Assembly: GCA_023664325.1 (NCBI GenBank)
Contig: JAMPFS010000058.1
Span: 1-16,075 of the forward strand
Reading direction: 5' to 3'
DNA: 16,075 bases
Source of the DNA: Clostridium sp.
GTDB taxonomy: Bacteria > Bacillota > Clostridia > Lachnospirales > Lachnospiraceae
The position numbers and the translations under genes were made by a program. This document shows, piece after piece, positions 1-6,810 of this stretch (within the stretch, counting starts at the first letter, position 1; every line of letters starts with the position of its first letter). Below the pieces are notes generated by a model that did not search any database, was not told where the DNA came from, and worked only from the letters and a program-made list of their open reading frames with translations.

Positions 1-13
1 AATGATGACCTTA

Positions 14-42
14 GGGAGTGGTTATTCCACTCCCCTTTTTTT
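14..42 (+). terminator. Intrinsic terminator of a gene upstream of the window
   Basis: GGGAGTGG (14-21) pairs perfectly with CCACTCCC (27-34) across a five-base loop, and a run of seven T follows. The gene it ends lies left of the window. Confidence 0.85.
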
Positions 43-47
43 GTTAA

Positions 48-260
48 GGGAGAGGCTTTCTGTTGCTTGCTATATTTATTGTTTTGAAGTGGACAGTGTT
101 CCCGCGTTGGATGATAGTTGCTTCACCGGGAATTTTATTTTTATTATTTCCATTTACAAGAAAACTCCCCAAAGGATTGCATATGATTATCAGTGGAGGA
201 TGGACGAATCTGATTTCTGTAATCTATTATGGGGTGGCGTTGATGATTTTGTGCCTTTGA
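48..260 (+). pseudogene. Possible remnant of a small membrane protein gene
   Basis: An open frame of about 70 codons follows an in-frame stop at 45-47 and ends with TGA at 258-260. The product would be strongly hydrophobic with two or three membrane-like stretches; segments such as PRWMIVASPGILFLLFPF and YYGVALMIL look like real membrane protein. There is no ATG near the front and no ribosome binding site, and the terminator at 14-42 lies just upstream. It is therefore probably the 3' remnant of a broken gene, or chance. It converges on the XRE gene at 289-687. I do not recognise a family. Confidence 0.25.
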
Positions 261-285
261 TGGTAGCGGTTTCATCAGCAGGCAC
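251..285. other. Imperfect hairpin between convergent frames
   Basis: GTGCCT (251-256) pairs with AGGCAC (280-285), with an inner GATG/CATC pairing (259-262 with 273-276). It lies just past the stop codon of the minus-strand XRE gene, so it may end that transcript. No T run follows on either strand, which makes it a weak terminator candidate. Confidence 0.3.
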
Positions 286-288
286 GAA

Positions 289-687
289 TTATCCATTAAA
301 CAAATGATATAAATTACGCCCAAAATCGTGCCAAATCTCATTCCATTGCGGATATATCGCAGCAATAGAACCGATTAACACAATTACAATGAACACCGTA
401 ATGATTTTCTTGCGCGTTCCGGCTTTTTGTGCCAATTGTTCGTTTAATAATTCTAATTGCACGGCAATTTCATTTACATTTTCCTCTTTTTCGATTTTGC
501 TTCCCAATAATTCACTTACAGATATGCCAAACAAATCCGCAATGCGCATAAGCATATCGGCATTGGGAACAGATAATCCTTTCTCCCATTTGGAAATGGT
601 TTGACGTACTACATTTAACTGCTGTACAAGTATCCTTTGGGACATTCCCTTTTGCGTGCGAAGTATTTTTAAGTTCTCTTGAAGCAT
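289..687 (-). CDS. XRE-family transcriptional regulator with C-terminal membrane anchor
   Basis: The 132-residue protein is a predicted DNA-binding regulator anchored in the membrane. Residues 1-62 form a typical Cro/C1-type helix-turn-helix: GMSQ begins the second helix, VVRQTISKWEKG is the recognition helix, and the PNADMLMRIADLFGISVSELL pattern closes the fold (given here only as its hallmark). Residues about 70-92 are polar and probably helical. Residues about 95-112 form one hydrophobic membrane segment, leaving a tail of about 20 residues. The ATG is preceded by AAAGGGGG at good spacing. The promoter and a candidate autoregulatory operator lie upstream at 729-758. The gene stands alone with no partner on its strand. 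In related genomes such proteins usually sit next to a small membrane or lipoprotein gene; here the upstream DNA holds only decayed coding sequence. The family call is firm and the target unknown. Confidence 0.9.
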   Translation of the reverse strand: MLQENLKILRTQKGMSQRILVQQLNVVRQTISKWEKGLSVPNADMLMRIADLFGISVSELLGSKIEKEENVNEIAVQLELLNEQLAQKAGTRKKIITVFIVIVLIGSIAAIYPQWNEIWHDFGRNLYHLFNG

Positions 688-728
688 AAAAAAACCCCCT
701 TTCTTTTTTTCGTATTTTCATATGATTC

Positions 729-758
729 ATTATAACTGCTAATCGGCAGTTGCCGCAA
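729..758 (-). promoter_or_regulatory. Promoter and candidate operator of the XRE gene at 289-687
   Basis: On the minus strand a TTGCGG -35 box (758-753) is followed after 18 bases by a perfect TATAAT -10 box (734-729). A perfect inverted repeat, AACTGC-N6-GCAGTT (734-739 and 746-751), fills most of the spacer. A dyad between the -35 and -10 boxes is where a repressor would block RNA polymerase, so this is probably the autoregulatory site of the XRE protein. The repeat is seen directly; the role is inferred. Confidence 0.65.
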
Positions 759-840
759 GCAATGCAGATTAACATTCCACATAAAACGCACAAAATCCAA
801 TTCAAACGGTTCCCTTTCCGTTCTCCATGCTTTGGGTGTG

Positions 841-874
841 TTTTCTACGAAGAACTTTCCGAGGAAGAAATGGA
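841..874 (+). pseudogene. 3' fragment of a lipoprotein gene like the one at 2937-3431
   Basis: Twenty-nine bases (841-869) are identical to 3373-3401, the end of the lipoprotein gene, and 33 of 34 match through 874. The reading frame is the same, giving FYEELSEEE in both places. Beyond this block the similarity stops: the remnant reads MDFGNIK where the intact gene reads LDFYRSFVE. No start codon or signal peptide remains. It is best read as the leftover of a second copy of that gene. Confidence 0.7.
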
Positions 875-1000
875 CTTCGGGAATATTAAAGCGAAAAATG
901 ATAATGGCAGAGGATTTTGACGAAACACCGGATACGGTTGGAGTTACGAAATGACACCTGCGGAACTTGCAAAAAAGAAAGAAATTTAATGTAAATTTTA

Positions 1001-1029
1001 TTGTAAAGATATGTGTTTTTTTGTATAAT
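1001..1029 (+). promoter_or_regulatory. Promoter of the Rpn-family gene
   Basis: TTGTAA (1001-1006) and a perfect TATAAT (1024-1029) are separated by 17 bases. The GTG start lies about 60 bases past the expected transcription start. Confidence 0.7.
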
Positions 1030-1096
1030 TGAAGTGTGGCGAGAGTAAACTATATCGTATCTTTTGCCATAGAGTTTTAAAAATCGAGGTGATAAA

Positions 1097-1957
1097 GTGC
1101 AGGACAATACAAAGCAGGCACAGGCAATCATGGCAAAACGTACCGCAAAAAATAGCGTATTCCTTGACCTTTTTCAAAATAAGAGTTATCTGTTAAAGCT
1201 GTATAAAGCACTTCATCCAGAAGATATCGCAGCGACAGAAGACTCATTGACTGATGTAACGATAGAAAATGTGTTGACTGACAATCTGTATAATGACTTA
1301 GGCTTTATTGTCAACAACAGGCTAATGATTCTCGTAGAAGCGCAGTCTACATGGACAATGAATATTTTAGTAAGAGTTCTGCTGTATTTGGCACAAAGTT
1401 ATCATGAATATTTTCAGCGTACCAGCCAAAATTATTACCAAAGCAAGAAAGTGAAAATGCCAAAACCAGAGCTTTATGTGATTTTTACAGGAAACAAAGG
1501 ACAAAAACCCGATATCATATCGTTATCAAAAGAATTTTTTGAGGGTGCGGATATAGACATTGAAGTAAAGGCGAAGGTTATCTATGAAAGTGACAAAGAT
1601 GACATTATCAATCAGTACATAATTTTCTGTAAAGTTTTTAACGAGCAGACAAAACAGCACGGAATGACACGGGAAGCGGTTACCGAAACAATCCGCATAT
1701 GTAAGGATAGAAATGTTCTAAGGGAATATTTGCTTGACAGGGAAAAGGAGGTTGTGACGATTATGATGAGTTTATTTGACGAAGAGCAGATCATGAAGTC
1801 GTTTATCAAAAGTGAAAGATATGAAGAAACAAAGGAAAATGCCCGTAGACTTTTAAAGTTAGGTAAGATAAAAATAGATGAAATATCTGATTGCTTTCCC
1901 GATTTGATTGATAGTGACATCAAGGAGCTTGAAGCCGAGGTTATGCAGTTAGCATAA
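1097..1957 (+). CDS. Rpn-family PD-(D/E)XK nuclease / putative transposase-like protein
   Basis: This 286-residue protein belongs to the Rpn (recombination-promoting nuclease) family, whose members cut DNA with a PD-(D/E)XK active site. Visible signature: NDLGF with Asp67, then LMILVEAQST with Glu81 and Gln83, the usual D...ExQ arrangement of this family. The helical region after it (about 85-110) contains the typical LLYLAQSYHEYF pattern. The C-terminal third is charged and helical, as in family members whose tails vary and help choose the target. The start is GTG at 1097, chosen because GAGGTG (1086-1091) lies five bases upstream and the family N-terminus fits. The gene has its own promoter and terminator. 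Database labels of transposase for this family are misleading: no inverted repeats or partner genes of a mobile element are visible. The family is clear; the biological role in Clostridia is not. Confidence 0.88.
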   Translation: MQDNTKQAQAIMAKRTAKNSVFLDLFQNKSYLLKLYKALHPEDIAATEDSLTDVTIENVLTDNLYNDLGFIVNNRLMILVEAQSTWTMNILVRVLLYLAQSYHEYFQRTSQNYYQSKKVKMPKPELYVIFTGNKGQKPDIISLSKEFFEGADIDIEVKAKVIYESDKDDIINQYIIFCKVFNEQTKQHGMTREAVTETIRICKDRNVLREYLLDREKEVVTIMMSLFDEEQIMKSFIKSERYEETKENARRLLKLGKIKIDEISDCFPDLIDSDIKELEAEVMQLA

Positions 1958-1998
1958 TCAGAAAAACAAACTGTTAATAAATAGATTTGGGAAGAAAA

Positions 1999-2028
1999 GG
2001 CTATGACAATATAGTTGTAGTCTTTTTT
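1999..2028 (+). terminator. Intrinsic terminator after the Rpn gene
   Basis: GGCTATGAC (1999-2007) pairs with GTTGTAGTC (2014-2022) through nine base pairs, three of them G-U, and six T follow. Four A just before the stem can extend the pairing into the T run. Confidence 0.65.
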
Positions 2029-2082
2029 AATGCGGTAATTATCGTATAAAATGACAATAAAATAAGTGAGCGAAACGCAAAG

Positions 2083-2112
2083 TTGACAACATGAAACCAG
2101 AGATTGGTTGTT
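2083..2112 (+). promoter_or_regulatory. Candidate control region of the XRE-lipoprotein unit
   Basis: A consensus TTGACA (2083-2088) is followed by the inverted repeat AACCA-N5-TGGTT. No convincing -10 box sits 16-18 bases downstream of the TTGACA, so the exact promoter is unclear. The inverted repeat may be the operator of the regulator encoded next. Confidence 0.3.
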
Positions 2113-2157
2113 TTCCCTATTGCTTAGAAGTAAAATGTGTGCAGGAGGTGGATAAAC

Positions 2158-2910
2158 ATGACATTAGGACAAAAATTAAAAGCACTGTTGAAAGATAACA
2201 GTATGACACAGGAGGATTTGGCTGAAAAGCTGGAGGTATCCCGACAGGCAGTAGGGAAATGGGTAAATGATAAGGGAATACCCGAAGTAGGGAAATTAGT
2301 ACAAATCAGTAATCTGTTTGGCGTATCCATAGACTATCTGCTGAAAGAAGAATGCGGACAAACAAACGTGTCAAAAGAAAAATCTGTATCAGACAACAGG
2401 TATTATGTCAGCCAGGAAATGTTAGACGGATATTTGTTGTACAGCAGACAGAATGTAAAACAGATTACAGCAGGAATCAGTTTGTTTATGTTGTCAAATG
2501 TTTTTGACTGTTTTGGCAATCACAGCATGATAATGTCTTTTCTTTATTGGTTTACAATGATAGCAGGGGTAATCATTATCATTTGGAATTTTTTTCAGAC
2601 CAAACAGTATCCGGAAATCAAAAAGGAATGCCTTGCATTTGATGATAAGGTATTTAGAGAATTTAAGAAATCGAAGGAAAACAGACGAAAAAAATATACG
2701 GTTATGATTATAGTTGGAGTAGCTATCCTTATGGCAAGTCCGGAAATAGGACAATTTTTAAGGATTTATTTCGGACAGACAGCTTGTAATGTTTTTGAAT
2801 GGGTAGCCGATACCACATGGTTAGCACTTATCATATGGGCAGGAATGTCCATGCACATTGACAGCATTATCATTAAAAATACAGAACAAGCTGTTGGTTA
2901 CAACGTGTAA
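2158..2910 (+). CDS. XRE-family regulator with C-terminal membrane domain
   Basis: The 250-residue protein has a Cro/C1-type helix-turn-helix at residues 1-65 (GQKLKALLKDNSMTQEDLAE, then VSRQAVGKWVNDKGIPEVGK, then LFGVSIDYLL). A linker leads into a C-terminal domain with about four hydrophobic segments (about 100-150, 180-200 and 215-235) separated by a lysine- and arginine-rich stretch near residues 168-180. This layout suggests a DNA-binding protein tethered to the membrane that senses something there. The start is ATG 2158, seven bases after AGGAGGTG; an in-frame upstream start at 2137 would overlap this site and is rejected. The lipoprotein gene follows 26 bases downstream with no terminator, so the two probably form an operon. 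The target and signal cannot be told from the sequence. Confidence 0.88.
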   Translation: MTLGQKLKALLKDNSMTQEDLAEKLEVSRQAVGKWVNDKGIPEVGKLVQISNLFGVSIDYLLKEECGQTNVSKEKSVSDNRYYVSQEMLDGYLLYSRQNVKQITAGISLFMLSNVFDCFGNHSMIMSFLYWFTMIAGVIIIIWNFFQTKQYPEIKKECLAFDDKVFREFKKSKENRRKKYTVMIIVGVAILMASPEIGQFLRIYFGQTACNVFEWVADTTWLALIIWAGMSMHIDSIIIKNTEQAVGYNV

Positions 2911-2936
2911 ATTACTGATAGAAAGCAGGGGTAAAG

Positions 2937-3431
2937 ATGAATAAGAAAATATATATAGTCGGTATGCTGCTTGTGTTTAGCTTATGTATCTGTGCAGGGT
3001 GTTCCACAGGACAGGGAGGAAAATATACCAGAGAAGATCTGGATAACTTAGCTGAAATCAAAATTTATTCAGCGGAAAATAATGAGCTGATAAAAACAAT
3101 AAGCGACGAAGAACAGTTATACCAATATAACCACTGCTCGCTTTGGGAGGATTTCGACGTGGAGGAAAAACACCAAAACGAATTAAAAAAGGAGTTAGAA
3201 GGGGCAAAGGAACAATATTATTTGGTTTCATATAAGTACCCTGTTGCACGTTTTGGCGCAAAGGAATTAGAAGAAAATCACACGATTACATTATATGAGG
3301 ATACAAGTATCATTAAAGTGACAGTGGCACAAGAGAGTATCAAAGCATTTTCTATTCCAGAGAAATTTCTGATTTTCTACGAAGAACTTTCCGAGGAAGA
3401 ACTGGATTTTTATCGTTCTTTCGTTGAATGA
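2937..3431 (+). CDS. Small lipoprotein of unknown function
   Basis: The product is 164 residues. It begins with a lysine-containing N-terminus, a hydrophobic stretch (residues 5-20) and a lipobox ending CAGC, with Cys22 as the expected lipidated residue; the protein is thus predicted to be anchored on the outer face of the membrane. The mature part is very acidic and rich in Glu, with motifs such as EIKIYSAENNELIKTISDEE that recall small domains found in clostridial lipoproteins of unknown role. Cysteine at the -3 position of the lipobox is unusual. It follows the membrane-linked XRE gene by 26 bases with its own binding site (CAGGGG), which suggests the two act together, perhaps as sensor and partner. 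The end of the gene is copied at 841-874. Confidence 0.75.
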   Translation: MNKKIYIVGMLLVFSLCICAGCSTGQGGKYTREDLDNLAEIKIYSAENNELIKTISDEEQLYQYNHCSLWEDFDVEEKHQNELKKELEGAKEQYYLVSYKYPVARFGAKELEENHTITLYEDTSIIKVTVAQESIKAFSIPEKFLIFYEELSEEELDFYRSFVE

Positions 3432-3445
3432 TGAAGAAACGCTTT

Positions 3446-3637
3446 TTGTTGCGGAATAAGGTGGGGAAGGTTATAATACAACAGACGGGTGGTCGAGCAG
3501 TATGATTCAAAAATACGGCAATATGACATTGAATTGTTATGGTAAAATCCCCCAATACTCAAAAATCCCCCTGCGTAACGTATTGCTTGTGACGTTGCGT
3601 AATAGTGCAAAATGGGTGGTGTAAGGAGGTGAAAGCT
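3446..3637 (+). promoter_or_regulatory. Leader region of the MerR-CPBP operon
   Basis: A TTGCGG box (3449-3454) and a perfect TATAAT (3472-3477) are 17 bases apart and could drive the MerR gene. Further down, AAAATCCCCC occurs twice (3544-3553 and 3562-3571), directly followed by a hairpin, TGCGTAACGT (3572-3581) pairing with ACGTTGCGTA (3592-3601) with two G-U pairs. The hairpin has no T run. As MerR proteins bind dyads, the ACGT repeat could be the regulator's own site. Confidence 0.4.
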
Positions 3638-4372
3638 ATGTCAAAATACACAACAGGAGAAATTGCAAAACTCTGCGGCGTGACGGTTCGTACCGTACAA
3701 TATTACGATACGAGAAATATTCTGATACCGAGCGAATTATCCGAAGGAGGAAGAAGGATTTATTCGGATGATGACCTTAAGCGCATGCGTATGATCTGTT
3801 TTCTGCGTGAAGCAGGCGTTTCCATTAACAGTATCGAATCCCTGCTCCATGATGAACACCCGGAAAAAGTGATTGGGATTTTGTTGGAACAGGAGGAAGA
3901 GGCGCTTCGTGACGAACTTTCTGAGCAGCAGAAAAAACTGGCTATGCTGGAAGACATTCAGCATGGATTGAAAAATGTGAAGCAATTTTCGCTGGAATCC
4001 ATCAGTGACATAGCGACAATTATGAAAAATAAACAGAGACTGAAAGAAATCCACCAGACAATGATTTTACTCGGCACTCCACTGCAAATTCTGCAATGGG
4101 GTTCCATTATATTGTGGATCACAACGGGGAAATGGCAGTTGTTTATTCTTTGGCTGGCTGTCATGATTCCTCTCGGAATTTGGTTAAGCCAATATTATTG
4201 GAAAAATGTCGCGTACATTTGCCCGGAATGCCACAATGTATTTAAGCCCCGCTTCAAGGAAGCATTTTTTGCGAATCACACGCCTACGCTCCGCAAGCTC
4301 ACCTGCACCTGCTGCGGATATAAAGGCTGGTGCGTAGAAACCTGCGCAGAGGAGGTGGTACAAAATGGTTGA
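3638..4372 (+). CDS. MerR-family regulator with membrane segments and zinc ribbon
   Basis: The 244-residue protein starts with a MerR helix-turn-helix (residues 3-70: YTTGEIAKLCGVTVRTVQYY, then GGRRIYSDDDLKRM), continues with a long coiled-coil helix rich in Glu and Gln (about 82-115), and then departs from ordinary MerR layout. Two hydrophobic segments (about 142-162 and 167-184) are followed by a C-terminal zinc-ribbon-like module, CPEC at 195-198 and CTCC at 223-226. It thus looks like a membrane-tethered regulator with a metal-binding tail. ATG 3638 is chosen because AAGGAGGTG lies six bases before it; an in-frame start at 3605 has no such site. The last eight bases overlap the CPBP gene, so the two are translationally coupled and the protease is the likely partner or target. 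Confidence 0.88.
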   Translation: MSKYTTGEIAKLCGVTVRTVQYYDTRNILIPSELSEGGRRIYSDDDLKRMRMICFLREAGVSINSIESLLHDEHPEKVIGILLEQEEEALRDELSEQQKKLAMLEDIQHGLKNVKQFSLESISDIATIMKNKQRLKEIHQTMILLGTPLQILQWGSIILWITTGKWQLFILWLAVMIPLGIWLSQYYWKNVAYICPECHNVFKPRFKEAFFANHTPTLRKLTCTCCGYKGWCVETCAEEVVQNG

Positions 4373-5264
4373 ATCAATCAGTAAAAAACAATTTACGGTA
4401 TATATGGTCGTGGCATTTGGCATGGCATGGATTTTGGAAATTGTGGGAAGCATATTCGCGAATAACGGAGAGCAAATGGTATTTACCATGATTATGGTGA
4501 TTGTGATGTATATGCCTTTCCTGGGTGTATTAATCGCAAGAATCCCGCTAAAAGACATGGGCTGGGTGCCGCATCTGAAAGGGAAAATCCGCTATCTATT
4601 TTTTGCGCTTTGGATGCCGGCGCTGTTAAGCATCATCGGCGGTGTTTTGTTTTTTGTCATTTTCCCGAATGCATTTGATTCTGAATTTTTGGTCATACGC
4701 AGCAATTTAGAAGCGGCTGGTACGCTAGAGCAGTTTGAAGCACAGGGTTTAACGATGCCAATGTTTATACTGCTTACTGCCATTACGGCAGCTACATTTG
4801 CGCCATTTCTGAATATGTTTGCCGGTTTAGGAGAAGAGGTTGGCTGGCGGGGCGTTATGTATCCTTATTTGAAGGAGAAGCTGGGTGTTACCAGGGGACG
4901 TATCGTGGGTGGTATGATTTGGGGTGTCTGGCACTGGCCGGCTTTGATTTTTGCCGGTTTTCATTATGGTAAAGAATATTTTGGCGCACCGGTACTCGGA
5001 TTGGTTATATTCTGTATCTGTACGGTTGCAGCAGGTATTTTATTAGATTATGTATATGAAAAGGGAGAGACAATCTGGCTGCCGTCCCTGATGCATGGCG
5101 CTTTGAATGCATTTAATCTCTTTGACGTCCTTAAAAAACCGGAATATGCCAATATGGCAATCCTCGGTCCGGTATGGTGGGGTATCATCAGTATGATTCC
5201 AATGATTATTGTGGCAGCCATCATTTGCGCAAAGCGGAAAAAACAGGCTTTGGTAAATGATTGA
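4365..5264 (+). CDS. CPBP-family intramembrane metalloprotease
   Basis: This 299-residue polytopic membrane protein carries all the hallmarks of the CPBP (CAAX protease and bacteriocin-processing, Abi) family: the EExxxR motif at 157-162 (EEVGWR), His190 in WGVWHWP, and the third motif with His244 and Asn248 in HGALN. Family members are glutamate-type intramembrane proteases, some of which protect against self-made bacteriocins; which substrate this one cuts cannot be told. About eight hydrophobic segments are visible, with a longer outer loop at about 100-130. It starts inside the end of the MerR gene, with GGAGGTGG six bases upstream. A terminator follows 29 bases after the stop. Pairing with a regulator that has its own membrane segments suggests a membrane-stress or immunity role, which is inference. 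Confidence 0.92.
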   Translation: MVESISKKQFTVYMVVAFGMAWILEIVGSIFANNGEQMVFTMIMVIVMYMPFLGVLIARIPLKDMGWVPHLKGKIRYLFFALWMPALLSIIGGVLFFVIFPNAFDSEFLVIRSNLEAAGTLEQFEAQGLTMPMFILLTAITAATFAPFLNMFAGLGEEVGWRGVMYPYLKEKLGVTRGRIVGGMIWGVWHWPALIFAGFHYGKEYFGAPVLGLVIFCICTVAAGILLDYVYEKGETIWLPSLMHGALNAFNLFDVLKKPEYANMAILGPVWWGIISMIPMIIVAAIICAKRKKQALVND

Positions 5265-5292
5265 GATACTGTAAGCAAATAGGGATTCATAA

Positions 5293-5327
5293 AAGAGCAT
5301 CATTTAAACGCATAAAATGATGCTCTT
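5293..5327. terminator. Bidirectional terminator between convergent genes
   Basis: AAGAGCATCATTT (5293-5305) and AAATGATGCTCTT (5315-5327) form a perfect 13-base-pair stem with a nine-base loop. It lies between the CPBP gene and the convergent minus-strand gene. The T run is clearer on the minus strand (TTTT after the stem), so it serves that gene best. Confidence 0.75.
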
Positions 5328-5334
5328 ATCAGTA

Positions 5335-5757
5335 TTACTGCATTTCAGATAATGAGAAAACTGCACATTCTCCTTCATTATATTCTACATATAGGCAGCT
5401 ATTATCATCAGCAGGCACATAAATTTTCTGCCCCTCCTGCACTTGTACACCCTCAAAATCATTTTCTGGCTCTTTTGTATTATCTACTTGTAAAACAGTA
5501 CCCACATATTTCGCCTCCTCCGGAAGCTTCTCATCAAAACCGGTGGCAAAGTAGTAATATATTTCTCCATTATACATGATTTGTGGCTGACTAATGATGC
5601 CATTTTCATAACCGGTGTTTTCTTCCATTCTCCCATTAGTGCTCTTAGAATTATTTTTCATCAAGACAACAATAATAGTTGAAATAAATATAATGAAAAT
5701 CACGATACCTGCTATAACCAATGCCTTATTTTGACCTTTTTTTTGAAATGAAATCAT
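5335..5757 (-). CDS. Membrane-anchored extracytoplasmic protein of unknown function
   Basis: The 140-residue protein has a short basic N-terminus (ISFQKKGQNK), one membrane helix (about 12-33) and a polar outer part of about 100 residues. The outer part begins with a low-complexity linker (NNSKSTNGRMEEN) and continues with a compact region containing YNGEIYYYFATGFDEKL, EAKYVGTVLQ and QKIYVPADDNSCLYVEY. I recall similar small domains in clostridial exported proteins but cannot name a family. ATG 5757 is chosen because AAAGGAGC lies five bases upstream; the in-frame ATG at 5772 is itself part of that site. The gene is monocistronic and ends at the terminator 5293-5327. The upstream DNA (5830-5850) is very A+T-rich with several overlapping TATAAT-like boxes. 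Confidence 0.75.
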   Translation of the reverse strand: MISFQKKGQNKALVIAGIVIFIIFISTIIVVLMKNNSKSTNGRMEENTGYENGIISQPQIMYNGEIYYYFATGFDEKLPEEAKYVGTVLQVDNTKEPENDFEGVQVQEGQKIYVPADDNSCLYVEYNEGECAVFSLSEMQ

Positions 5758-5914
5758 TATAGCTCCTTTCATAAGCAGTTTTCCTACAGGTTACGATTTC
5801 TCTCAAATGAAATAGCAATTCGAGATGTATAATTATATTATAATATATAAGCCGGAAAATGAAAAGAAAATTAGCGAAAATGAGAACTGTACGGAAAAAT
5901 AAACAACGTTCCTC

Positions 5915-5943
5915 TTGACAAGAATACAGGGAAAGCGTATTAT
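5915..5943 (+). promoter_or_regulatory. Promoter of the seven-gene membrane operon (cassette 1)
   Basis: TTGACA (5915-5920) and TATTAT (5938-5943) are 17 bases apart. The spacer, with AATACAGGGAAAG, closely matches that of the promoter at 10485. Confidence 0.8.
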
Positions 5944-5952
5944 TATAAATGA

Positions 5953-6014
5953 GTTAGCGGCTACTAACACGAAGTAGCCGCATTTTTTAAAACGAGTGGT
6001 TAGTTAGTGCTAAC
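5953..6014 (+). promoter_or_regulatory. Two inverted-repeat operator candidates, cassette 1
   Basis: GTTAG-CGGCTA-CTAAC (5953-5968) starts ten bases after the -10 box, so it covers the transcription start, a classic repressor position. GTTAG-TTAGTG-CTAAC (5999-6014) repeats the same half-sites with the same spacing. The centres are 46 bp apart. The inner six bases differ while the half-sites are kept, as expected for a dimeric regulator's sites. Confidence 0.65.
5957..5988 (+). terminator. Terminator-like hairpin overlapping operator 1
   Basis: GCGGCTACT (5957-5965) pairs perfectly with AGTAGCCGC (5973-5981) and the run ATTTTTT follows. It begins only about seven bases past the expected transcription start and 90 bases before the first gene. 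No plus-strand gene precedes it that would need a terminator, so it may act as an attenuator or 5' stabiliser. Confidence 0.6.
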
Positions 6015-6078
6015 CCCTACATTTTGAACAGGCAGGAACGGGTTTTGTCCGTACATGCAAGCACAGGGAGGATAAGTC

Positions 6079-6810
6079 ATGGAAAACGCAAAGAATCATT
6101 TTAATCCAATCGGTATCAGCAGCGAACTGGACATACCGAGAATCCGGCATCTGATGAAAATCGGATTGGTGGCAGCAGTCATGGTTTTAATCGGGGATAT
6201 GCTGCTGGGCTATGGAACAGCGGATACCGCCGTATCCGGCATTCCGGTGACATTTGCAAGGTATTTGACGGTATCGGATCAGCGGATATTCTGGTCTGCC
6301 ATTTTGGGCTTAATCGGAATCCCGTTAGAGGCGCTCTGCTATTTTTCCATTTACCGGCTGATTGCCCCGGGAAGTGAAAAATATGCGCATACATACCGTT
6401 CGGGGATTTTCGGATGCCTGATTTTCGGGGGCTGCGGGGTTCATGTGCCATGCTGTGCAGTGGTTTATTTCCTGAAGAGAATGTATGAATATAATCCCGA
6501 TACCGCAATGGAAATGACAGTAAAATTTCTGGCTTACTTTCTTGCGCCAGCAACCGTTATATTCCTGATTTTCTTTCTGATACTGACGGTAACGCAGATA
6601 AAAGCGTTTGCAAAAGGGCTGACGCCGCTCCCGAAATGGACATGGATATTTTCCGTCTTGGTTGGGCTGCCTGTGGCGGCAGTGTTTAAAATTCCCAATC
6701 TGCCTCTGACAAATGCCATTGCCACGGGCTGGATCAGCATCGGAAATCTCTGGATGTTTGGCGGGCTGCTCGTAATGCTGGGAAAGGGGCAGAAAGGAGC
6801 CGGAAGATGA
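6079..6810 (+). CDS. Polytopic membrane protein with HxxCC motif (DUF6796-like)
   Basis: The 243-residue protein has about seven hydrophobic segments and no known catalytic domain that I can identify. I think it belongs to the family of unknown function DUF6796 but cannot check this. Two features stand out: GDMLLGYG in the first membrane segment (39-46) and VHVPCC (121-126), giving His122, Cys125 and Cys126. Both recur in the protein encoded at 7982-8710, which has nearly the same length, so the two are paralogues. The ATG follows GGGAGG by seven bases. It is the first gene of the operon behind cassette 1 and its stop overlaps the next start by the ATGA arrangement. The C-terminal GWISIGNLWMFGG lies in the last membrane segment. 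Confidence 0.75.
   Translation: MENAKNHFNPIGISSELDIPRIRHLMKIGLVAAVMVLIGDMLLGYGTADTAVSGIPVTFARYLTVSDQRIFWSAILGLIGIPLEALCYFSIYRLIAPGSEKYAHTYRSGIFGCLIFGGCGVHVPCCAVVYFLKRMYEYNPDTAMEMTVKFLAYFLAPATVIFLIFFLILTVTQIKAFAKGLTPLPKWTWIFSVLVGLPVAAVFKIPNLPLTNAIATGWISIGNLWMFGGLLVMLGKGQKGAGR

Larger units (their letters stand above)
688..1000. other. Intergenic stretch with decayed coding sequence
   Basis: The start of this stretch is the leader and promoter of the XRE gene. From about 770 to 990 the plus strand shows short gene-like peptides interrupted by stops and frame changes: FYEELSEEEMDFGNIK (from about 843), MAEDFDETPDT in another frame (about 904-936), and YEMTPAELAKKKEI ending in TAA just before 990. 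These resemble pieces of real proteins rather than random translation. I see no intact gene here. Confidence 0.5.
5773..6078. other. Divergent intergenic region holding cassette 1
   Basis: The left part (5773-5880) is the leader and A+T-rich promoter zone of the minus-strand gene; ATTATA boxes at 5832-5837 and 5837-5842 read as TATAAT on that strand, without a good -35 box. The right part (5915-6014) is the first copy of the repeated regulatory cassette. No small gene is visible. Confidence 0.6.

Noticed and set aside
2..307. Plus-strand open frame of 101 codons at the left edge
   Set aside because: It runs through a perfect terminator and into the convergent XRE gene; composition is not protein-like.
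1097..1957. Reading the Rpn gene as an insertion sequence
   Set aside because: No terminal inverted repeats or target duplication are visible; the gene has its own promoter and terminator like an ordinary gene.
5953..5968. Assigning the GTTAG sites to a DtxR/IdeR iron or manganese regulator
   Set aside because: The half-sites are similar, but the spacing is six bases rather than the tight 19-base dyad of that family; left open.
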